Below, in pieces: positions 6,110 through 11,106 of a DNA stretch of 11,106 nt. The stretch is from Oscillospiraceae bacterium. GTDB taxonomy: Bacteria; Bacillota; Clostridia; Oscillospirales; Acutalibacteraceae. A program made the position numbers and the translations under genes. Below the pieces are notes generated by a model. It saw nothing but the letters and a program-made list of their open reading frames with translations, did no database searches and was not told the DNA's origin. The DNA is taken from contig DXWE01000031.1 of assembly GCA_019417045.1 (NCBI GenBank), forward strand, positions 1-11,106, read 5' to 3'. Position 1 is the first letter of the stretch, and the number at the start of each line of letters is the position of its first letter.

Positions 6110-7090
6110 TCAGCGCCCCTGCGGCTTCCACAGCTCCCCGCTGTGGAACGCCTCGGCAAACGGGACATGGGACAGCCGGAATTCCCGGCCGTCGAGATAC
6201 GAGAGCATTCCCGCCGGGGAGCGGAATTCAAACCGCACCTTATAGGAGCACAGCGCCTGTTTGGAAAACCCGGTCCCCCGGTTGAGGGCATTGGTGCCGT
6301 ATTTCCCGTCGCCGAGCAGCGGATGGCCGATCGCGGCCAGGTGCGCGCGGATCTGATGGGTGCGCCCGGTGAGCAGATGGATTTCAAGCAGTGACAGCCC
6401 GTTTTTCTCCTCCAGCACCCGGTACCGGGTGCGGATGGACAGCGCGCCGGGAGCCGGCTGCTTCAAAACCGTCACCCGGTTGTGCTGCTCGTCCTTTAAA
6501 AGGTAGCCGGTGAGCGTCTCACTCTCGTGCGGCAGGGAGCCGTGCACGATACAGAGATAGTACTTCTGGATCTCCCGGTTCTTCAGCTTGTCGTTGAGGA
6601 TCCGCAGCGCCTGCGCATTCTTCGCCGCGAGCACCAGACCGCTCGTGTTGCGGTCGATCCGGTTGACGAGCGCCGGGGCAAAGCTCTGCTCCGCCTCGGG
6701 ATGGTACTCCCCCTTTTCATAGAGATACCGCTGGATCCGAAAGAGCAGCGTATCGGCGTATTTCCTCTCGTCCGGGTGCACGAGCAGCCCCGCTTTTTTG
6801 TCGAGGATCAACAGATTGTCGTCCTCATACACCACATCGAGCCGCCGGGAGGCGGACAGAAAATCATACGCCGGCGCGCGCTCCTCCAGAAACTCATCCG
6901 GCAGATACAGGGTGATCGTATCCCCCTCCTCCACCCGGGTGTCCGCCTGGCACCGCTTTCCCCCGAGCTTGACGTCCTTTTTCCGGATCGCCTTATATAA
7001 GACGGCGGGCGGCAGGCGGCGGTAGGTCTTCAGCAGCAGCTTGTCCAGCCGTTGGCCGGCGTCATTTTTCCCGATCATCAGCGTTTTCAT
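6110..7090 (-). CDS. RluA family pseudouridine synthase
   Basis: This enzyme turns selected uridines of rRNA or tRNA into pseudouridine. The 326-residue protein has an N-terminal S4 RNA-binding domain (about residues 12-65, AGQRLDKLLLKTYR). A catalytic domain follows, with VNRIDRNTSGLVLAAK carrying the catalytic Asp146. The RluA/C/D block LTGRTHQIRAHLAAIGHPLLGDGKYG is present in full. The more common HRLDR reads NRIDR here. The ATG at 7090 has AAGGA 7 bases upstream. An in-frame start at 7129 would add 13 unconserved residues and is not preferred. The S4 domain and length suggest an RluC/RluD-like enzyme, but the target base cannot be told. It is a single gene with its own divergent promoter; no convincing terminator follows. 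Confidence 0.93.
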   Translation of the reverse strand: MKTLMIGKNDAGQRLDKLLLKTYRRLPPAVLYKAIRKKDVKLGGKRCQADTRVEEGDTITLYLPDEFLEERAPAYDFLSASRRLDVVYEDDNLLILDKKAGLLVHPDERKYADTLLFRIQRYLYEKGEYHPEAEQSFAPALVNRIDRNTSGLVLAAKNAQALRILNDKLKNREIQKYYLCIVHGSLPHESETLTGYLLKDEQHNRVTVLKQPAPGALSIRTRYRVLEEKNGLSLLEIHLLTGRTHQIRAHLAAIGHPLLGDGKYGTNALNRGTGFSKQALCSYKVRFEFRSPAGMLSYLDGREFRLSHVPFAEAFHSGELWKPQGR

Positions 7091-7144
7091 CGTGCGTTCC
7101 TTTCCCTTTTGGTAGGATATTTCCGCCATTCCCTCTTTTTTCCC

Positions 7145-7173
7145 AGTATATCACATTTTCCGCCGTTTTGAAA
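7145..7173 (-). promoter_or_regulatory. Extended -10 promoter of the rluA-type gene
   Basis: On the minus strand an extended -10, TGaTATACT (7153-7145), is preceded at 17 bases by a weak -35, TTTCAA (7173-7168). The TG dinucleotide would compensate for the poor -35. The leader to the ATG at 7090 would be about 50 bases. Its -35 overlaps the copy of TTGAAA next to the radC promoter. Confidence 0.65.
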
Positions 7174-7202
7174 TTGAAATTCCTCAGAAAATGCGCTATA
7201 CT
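7174..7202 (+). promoter_or_regulatory. Sigma-A-type promoter of radC
   Basis: TTGAAA (7174-7179) and TATACT (7197-7202) are separated by exactly 17 bases, each matching consensus in 5 of 6 positions. A second TTGAAA lies directly upstream (7168-7173). Start of transcription should be near 7209, giving a leader of about 45 bases before radC. Confidence 0.8.
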
Positions 7203-7252
7203 TTTGACAGGCTCTCCAGACCAAATTTACGCGCAAGTGAGGAATGGTGCCA

Positions 7253-7960
7253 ATGGCTAAAGGGATTCACGACGGACATCGCCAGCGAATGAAAGACCAG
7301 TTTATCCGCAACGGGTTGAGCAGTTTCAACTCACACCAGATCGTGGAGCTGCTGCTCTTCTACAGCATTCCCCGGGAGGATACCAACGAGACCGCCCACC
7401 GGCTGATCGACCGGTTCGGCAGCCTGAACAGCCTGTTTCTCGCCAACCGCCGCCAGCTGCTGGACGTGGACGGGATCGGGGAGAACTCCGCCACACTCCT
7501 CCAGCTGATCGGACAGCTCATCCGCCGGTGTGGCGAGGAGGAGCGGCCGCTCGGCAGTATTCTCAAGACCCCGAGCGACTATGGGAAATTCCTGCTCCCA
7601 CGTTTTCTCGGCGAACAGAATGAAGTGGTGTGGTTTATCTCCATGACCAATACCGGAGAGGTCCTCAACTGCGCCATGCTCAACAAGGGATCGGTCAACG
7701 CGACCGAGATCAACATTCGGCTGGCGCTGCAACAGGCTCTGGAGGACAACGCCACCACGGCGGTCATTGCGCACAACCACCCATCCGGATTCGCGATCCC
7801 CTCCAAACAGGATATCGCCACGACACGCGACCTGTTTTTGATGCTGTACACGGCGGGCGTCACCCTGCTCGACCACATCATCGTCGCGGACAACGATTTT
7901 GTCTCCATGCGGGAGTCCCCGACGCTGAAATACGTGTTCACCAGGCCCGAGCGCTCCTGA
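7253..7960 (+). CDS. radC: RadC family JAMM/MPN-domain protein
   Basis: This 235-residue protein has the RadC layout. An N-terminal helix-hairpin-helix region (about residues 30-95, DVDGIGENSATLLQLIGQL) precedes a JAMM/MPN+ domain with HNHPSG at 174-179 and Asp187, giving the zinc ligands His174, His176 and Asp187. RadC was once tied to DNA repair, but its biochemical role is unresolved. The domain resembles a metallo-isopeptidase or nuclease fold. I use the ATG at 7253, with AGGA (7240-7243) 9 bases upstream. The ATG at 7244 directly abuts that site. The gene has its own promoter, shared in a divergent region with the rluA-type gene, and ends at hairpins. It lies upstream of uvrB and uvrA in the same direction, but a terminator separates them. 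Confidence 0.93.
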   Translation: MAKGIHDGHRQRMKDQFIRNGLSSFNSHQIVELLLFYSIPREDTNETAHRLIDRFGSLNSLFLANRRQLLDVDGIGENSATLLQLIGQLIRRCGEEERPLGSILKTPSDYGKFLLPRFLGEQNEVVWFISMTNTGEVLNCAMLNKGSVNATEINIRLALQQALEDNATTAVIAHNHPSGFAIPSKQDIATTRDLFLMLYTAGVTLLDHIIVADNDFVSMRESPTLKYVFTRPERS

Positions 7961-7966
7961 AGCCTT

Positions 7967-7989
7967 CGGGCGGCATACCGCGCCGCCCG
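7967..7989 (+). other. GC-rich hairpin just after radC
   Basis: CGGGCGGC (7967-7974) pairs perfectly with GCCGCCCG (7982-7989) around a 7-base loop, 6 bases after the radC stop. No T tract follows, so it is not a normal intrinsic terminator. It may protect the 3' end or act with the next hairpin. Confidence 0.55.
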
Positions 7990-8035
7990 GCGGGACGGTA
8001 CAAACGCCCCTGTTCGGGAATACTCGCGCGCACTG

Positions 8036-8066
8036 CCGGACCGCCTATGCAGGCGGCCCGGTTTTT
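8036..8066 (+). terminator. Intrinsic terminator of radC
   Basis: CCGGaCCGCC (8036-8045) pairs with GGCGGcCCGG (8052-8061), broken by one internal A-C mismatch, around a short loop. It is followed by TTTTT (8062-8066). The stem is GC-rich and the T run is short but adequate. It ends the radC transcript and separates it from uvrB. Confidence 0.75.
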
Positions 8067-8241
8067 ATGCGCTGCAAAGGGCCGGTCTCCTGCGATGGCC
8101 GCGGACGATCCGCACCGTTTCTGCGCACACCGTGAAGGCACGCAGGGCGGGAGCAGCTGCAGGCAGGGAATACTCCGCGCTACAGAATGCTCCGTACTTT
8201 TTCTGTATGAGGGATCAGTATGAGGGATCTCTTGCCATTTC
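8067..8241. other. Non-coding stretch between radC terminator and uvrB control region
   Basis: I recognise no gene, RNA family or riboswitch here. Open frames on both strands are short continuations of antisense or out-of-frame reading and have no ribosome binding site. The only structure seen is short repeats: gggaatactc at 8016-8025 recurs at 8166-8175, an inverted pair tacagaa/ttctgta lies at 8181-8187 and 8201-8207, and a 12-base direct repeat is listed separately. Confidence 0.5.
8205..8229. repeat. 12-bp direct repeat upstream of uvrB
   Basis: The sequence gtatgagggatc occurs at 8205-8216 and 8218-8229, with a 13-base period and one base between copies. It lies 13 bases before the LexA-like box. 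It could be a slippage duplication or paired operator sites for a protein. Confidence 0.7.
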
Positions 8242-8255
8242 AAAACAATTGTTCG
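8242..8255 (+). promoter_or_regulatory. Probable LexA (SOS) box upstream of uvrB
   Basis: The core AAACAATTGTTCG reads CGAACAATTGTTTT on the minus strand, matching the Bacillus-type LexA consensus CGAACRNRYGTTYC in 12 of 14 positions. Its dyad is GAAC-N4-GTTT. It ends 7 bases before the uvrB -35. uvrB is a classic SOS gene in Firmicutes, so repression by LexA and induction after DNA damage are likely. Confidence 0.62.
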
Positions 8256-8262
8256 AAACCTC

Positions 8263-8291
8263 TTGAAAAAGGCGTCGGAATATGATAAGAT
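8263..8291 (+). promoter_or_regulatory. Promoter of uvrB (and probably uvrA)
   Basis: TTGAAA (8263-8268) and TAAGAT (8286-8291) are separated by 17 bases. The -10 is preceded by TG plus one base (8283-8285), an extended -10. The -10 itself matches only 4/6. Transcription should start near 8298, leaving a leader of about 80 bases. Confidence 0.65.
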
Positions 8292-8313
8292 AGACTGACA
8301 TGCTTTGAAAAAG

Positions 8314-8330
8314 GGCCGGTTTGGCCGGCC
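8314..8330 (+). other. GC hairpin in the uvrB leader
   Basis: GGCCGG (8314-8319) pairs with CCGGCC (8325-8330) around the loop TTTGG. An alternative pairing, CCGGT (8316-8320) with ACCGG (8332-8336), excludes the first. No T tract follows. It lies between the predicted transcription start and the ribosome binding site of uvrB. Confidence 0.5.
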
Positions 8331-8377
8331 GACCGGGACTATTGGGCCATCTGGTTTCCTTCGGAGGTGCAAAGACG

Positions 8378-10339
8378 TTGGATACCTTTAAACTGCACGC
8401 TTCCTATCAGCCGACCGGCGACCAGCCGCAGGCTATCGAGCAGCTCGCGCAGGGGGTGCTCCGCGGTGACCGCGAGCAGACGCTGCTCGGCGTCACCGGA
8501 TCGGGCAAGACCTTTACAATGGCGAACGTGATCGCGAAGGTCAACCGTCCCACGCTGGTGCTCGCGCACAACAAGACGCTTGCCGCCCAGCTGTGCTCCG
8601 AGTTTCGGGAGTTCTTCCCCGAAAATGCGGTGGAATATTTTGTCTCCTATTACGACTACTATCAGCCGGAGGCGTATGTCGCCTCCACCGACACCTATAT
8701 TGAAAAGGACTCCGCCATCAACGACGAGATCGACAAGCTGCGCCACTCCGCCACCCTCGCGCTGTCCGAGCGGCGGGACGTCATCATCGTGGCGAGCGTG
8801 TCGTGTATCTACAGCCTCGGCAACCCGATCGACTACCGCAGCATGGTGATCTCGCTGCGCCCGGGGATGCGCAAATCGCGGGAGGAGCTGCTCCAAAAGC
8901 TCGTCGAGCTCCAGTATGAGCGCAACGACATCAATTTTGTGCGGGGCAAGTTCCGCGTGCGCGGCGACGTGGTGGAGATCTTCGAGGCGGGCGCGAGCGA
9001 GACGGTCGTCCGGGTGGAATTCTTCGGGGACGAGATCGACCGGATCAGCCAGATCCACCCGCTCACCGGCGCGGTGCAGGCGGTGCTCAGCCACGCGGCG
9101 ATCTACCCCGCCTCCCACTATATCGTGCCGCCCGAGAAGATGAAGGACTCGATCGATAAAATCCGGCAGGAGCTGGAGGAGCGGGTGGAGTTTTTCAAGA
9201 GCGAGGGCAAGCTGCTTGAGGCACAGCGGATTTTGCAGCGCACCCGGTACGACATCGAGATGTTGCAGGAGATCGGCATCTGCAAGGGCATCGAGAACTA
9301 TTCGGCGGTGCTCTCCGGTCGGGCGCCCGGCTCCGCTCCCTATACCCTGCTCGACTATTTCCCGAAGGACTACCTGCTGTTTGTGGACGAATCCCATGTC
9401 ACCCTGCCGCAGGTGCGCGGCATGTACGGCGGCGACTACGCGCGCAAGAAAAGCCTCGTGGATTACGGGTTCCGGCTGCCGAGCGCGTTTGACAACCGGC
9501 CGCTCAACTTCGACGAGTTCTACGAGCGGGTCAACCAGGTGGTGTTCGTCAGCGCGACACCCGGCGACTTTGAAAAGAGCAAAAGCACCCAGATCGTCGA
9601 GCAAGTCATCCGCCCGACCGGGCTGGTGGATCCGGAGATCATCGTCAAGCCGGTGGAGGGGCAGATCGACGACCTGATGGCGGAGATCCGCACGCGCGCC
9701 GACCGGGGCGAGCGGGTGCTGGTGACCACGCTGACCAAAAAAATGGCGGAGGATCTCACCGCATTCCTCGACAACAACGGGATCCGGGTGCGCTATATGC
9801 ACCACGACATCGACACGATGGAGCGCATGGAGATCATCCGCGACCTGCGGCTCGGAGAATTCGACGTGCTGGTCGGTATCAACCTGCTGCGGGAGGGGCT
9901 CGACATCCCCGAGGTGTCGCTTGTCGCGATTTTAGACGCGGACAAGGAGGGATTCCTGCGCTCCGAGACCTCCCTCATCCAGACGATCGGGCGCGCCGCC
10001 CGCAACGCGCAGGGGCAGGTCATCATGTATGCGGATGCGGCCACCCCCTCGATGGAGAACGCCATCCGGGAGACCAACCGCCGCCGCGCCATCCAGACCG
10101 CCTACAATGAGGAGCACGGGATCGTCCCGCAGACGATTGTCAAGGACGTGCGGGACGTGATCGAGATCTCGGTGAAGGACAAGGGCCGGGAGCGCGGCAA
10201 AAAGCGGCTGAGCCGCGCCGAGCGGCTGCAGCTCATCGAGGAACTGACCAAGGAGATGAAAAACGCCGCCCGGCTGCTCGAATTCGAGCACGCGGCCTAT
10301 CTGCGCGACCGGATTGCGGAGTTGCAGAGGGAAAAATAA
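8378..10339 (+). CDS. uvrB: Excinuclease ABC subunit UvrB
   Basis: UvrB is the damage-verifying helicase-like subunit of nucleotide excision repair. It receives DNA from UvrA and recruits UvrC. The 653-residue product has the usual length. Walker A GVTGSGKT is at 38-45, the DNA-clamping beta-hairpin region SYYDYYQPEAYV at about 90-100, the DESH box at 337-340, and the helicase motif QTIGRAAR at 535-542. A C-terminal UVR domain for UvrC/UvrA contact lies near 619-653 (ELTKEMKNAARLLEFEHAA). I use the TTG at 8378, giving MDTFKLHASYQPTGDQPQAI, with GGAGGTG (8363-8369) 8 bases upstream. The frame stays open to 8321, but that part is leader sequence with a hairpin. uvrA follows after 115 bases. Confidence 0.98.
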   Translation: MDTFKLHASYQPTGDQPQAIEQLAQGVLRGDREQTLLGVTGSGKTFTMANVIAKVNRPTLVLAHNKTLAAQLCSEFREFFPENAVEYFVSYYDYYQPEAYVASTDTYIEKDSAINDEIDKLRHSATLALSERRDVIIVASVSCIYSLGNPIDYRSMVISLRPGMRKSREELLQKLVELQYERNDINFVRGKFRVRGDVVEIFEAGASETVVRVEFFGDEIDRISQIHPLTGAVQAVLSHAAIYPASHYIVPPEKMKDSIDKIRQELEERVEFFKSEGKLLEAQRILQRTRYDIEMLQEIGICKGIENYSAVLSGRAPGSAPYTLLDYFPKDYLLFVDESHVTLPQVRGMYGGDYARKKSLVDYGFRLPSAFDNRPLNFDEFYERVNQVVFVSATPGDFEKSKSTQIVEQVIRPTGLVDPEIIVKPVEGQIDDLMAEIRTRADRGERVLVTTLTKKMAEDLTAFLDNNGIRVRYMHHDIDTMERMEIIRDLRLGEFDVLVGINLLREGLDIPEVSLVAILDADKEGFLRSETSLIQTIGRAARNAQGQVIMYADAATPSMENAIRETNRRRAIQTAYNEEHGIVPQTIVKDVRDVIEISVKDKGRERGKKRLSRAERLQLIEELTKEMKNAARLLEFEHAAYLRDRIAELQREK

Positions 10340-10345
10340 GCGGGG

Positions 10346-10427
10346 CGGCAGGCCGCGGCCGGCTGCCGGAATCACGGTTCCACCGACACGGCGCCGAGTC
10401 CCCGCCATCTGCGGCCGGCGGCCGGAA
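10346..10427. repeat. GC-rich imperfect 17-bp repeat in the uvrB-uvrA gap
   Basis: gcggccggctgccggaa (10355-10371) recurs as gcggccggcggccggaa (10411-10427), 16 of 17 bases identical and 56 bases apart. The first copy overlaps a hairpin, CGGCAG (10346-10351) with CTGCCG (10363-10368). No T tract follows, so it is not an obvious terminator. I see no promoter in the 115-base gap, and uvrA is probably co-transcribed with uvrB. Confidence 0.6.
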
Positions 10428-10454
10428 ATTTTGCAAAAAGGAACGGAAAAGCAT

Positions 10455-11106
10455 ATGTCAAACAGCAAGCTGATTGTCAGGGGCGCCCGGGAGCACAACC
10501 TGAAGGACGTCGATCTTGAAATCCCGCGGGACAAGCTGGTGGTGTTCACCGGGCTGTCCGGGTCGGGCAAGTCCTCCCTCGCGTTCGACACGATTTACGC
10601 GGAGGGACAGCGGCGGTATGTGGAGAGCCTCTCCTCCTACGCCCGCATGTTCCTCGGTCAGATGGAAAAGCCGGATGTGGACTCGATCGACGGTCTCTCC
10701 CCTGCCATCTCCATCGACCAGAAGACCACCTCCAAAAACCCCCGGTCCACGGTTGGCACCGTGACCGAGATCTACGACTATCTGCGCCTGTTGTACGCCC
10801 GCATCGGCATCCCGCACTGCCCGGTCTGCGGCCGGGAGATCAAGCAGCAGACGGTCGATCAGATCGTCGACCAGGTGCTTTCCCTGCCGGAGGGCACCCG
10901 GATCCAGGTGCTCGCCCCCGTGGTGCGCGGGCGCAAGGGGGAATATCAGAAGGAGTTTGAGCAGGCGCGCAAGTCCGGCTATGTCCGGGTGCGGGTGGAC
11001 GGGAATATCTACGATCTGTCCGAGGAGATCAAGCTCGAGAAGAACAAGAAGCACACGATCGAAATCGTGGTCGACCGGCTGGTGGTGGGGCCGGAGGTGC
11101 ACGGCC
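10455..11106 (+). CDS. uvrA: Excinuclease ABC subunit UvrA, N-terminal part (cut by window edge)
   Basis: UvrA is the ABC-type ATPase dimer that first recognises bulky DNA lesions and loads UvrB. The first 217 residues are present. The family start IVRGAREHNLKDVDLEIPRD is clear, followed by Walker A GLSGSGKS (33-40), SLSSYARMFLGQM (58-70) and ISIDQKTTSKNPRSTVGT (85-102). A first zinc-binding CPVC pair is at 122-125. The region after about residue 130 belongs to the UvrB-interaction domain. The ATG at 10455 has GGA 7 bases upstream, with AAGGA 12 bases upstream, a moderate site. The frame has no stop before the edge. It lies 115 bases after uvrB in the usual clostridial uvrB-uvrA order. Confidence 0.98.
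   Translation, partial: MSNSKLIVRGAREHNLKDVDLEIPRDKLVVFTGLSGSGKSSLAFDTIYAEGQRRYVESLSSYARMFLGQMEKPDVDSIDGLSPAISIDQKTTSKNPRSTVGTVTEIYDYLRLLYARIGIPHCPVCGREIKQQTVDQIVDQVLSLPEGTRIQVLAPVVRGRKGEYQKEFEQARKSGYVRVRVDGNIYDLSEEIKLEKNKKHTIEIVVDRLVVGPEVHG

Noticed and set aside
5926..6387. In-frame upstream extension of mazG giving a 435-residue frame
   Set aside because: It runs antisense across the rluA-type gene's end, shows no MazG similarity, and a proper start with ribosome binding site exists at 5925.
7938..8372. Minus-strand frame of 144 residues across the radC-uvrB gap
   Set aside because: It crosses the radC terminator, the uvrB promoter and the leader hairpin. There is no known motif and composition looks random.
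8339..9805. Minus-strand frame of 488 residues
   Set aside because: It is the antisense shadow of uvrB, with no recognisable domain and no ribosome binding site.

Overview
The window is a gene-dense, visibly GC-rich chromosomal segment. Gene content, purine-rich Shine-Dalgarno sites (GGAGG type), GTG/TTG starts and sigma-A-like promoters all suggest a high-GC member of the Clostridia (Bacillota), probably Oscillospirales-like. That taxonomy is inferred from family resemblance, not from a search. I see no rRNA, tRNA, CRISPR array, insertion sequence or phage gene.

Layout. Positions 1-4321 (minus strand) look like one tightly packed operon. In transcription order it holds a DUF5685-type protein, a J-domain/TPR protein with a cysteine-rich tail, a six-helix membrane protein, an RpiR-family SIS-domain regulator, a HI0933-family flavoprotein and the start of cytidylate kinase (cmk), which runs off the left edge. 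The genes overlap by 4-11 bases or lie 1-31 bases apart. Positions 4416-5925 (minus) hold mazG, hup and rqcP. A clear promoter precedes mazG, and a strong intrinsic terminator sits between hup and rqcP. Positions 6110-7090 (minus) hold an RluA-type pseudouridine synthase.

Positions 7091-7252 are a divergent promoter region. The plus strand then carries radC (7253-7960), a 417-base gap, uvrB (8378-10339) and the start of uvrA (10455 to the right edge). The gap holds a radC terminator, short repeats, a probable LexA box and the uvrB promoter.

How the genes work together. The right third is DNA repair: UvrA and UvrB are the damage-recognition part of nucleotide excision repair, and the LexA-like box suggests SOS control. 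The middle is RNA and nucleotide upkeep: MazG hydrolyses NTPs, HU organises DNA, RqcP serves ribosome quality control, and RluA modifies RNA. The left operon mixes known housekeeping genes with a DUF5685, J-protein and membrane-protein trio of unknown role. That trio is the best candidate here for an undescribed system, because two of its members are cysteine-rich and one carries paired Asp motifs that recall isoprenoid synthases. The rest is ordinary core genome.
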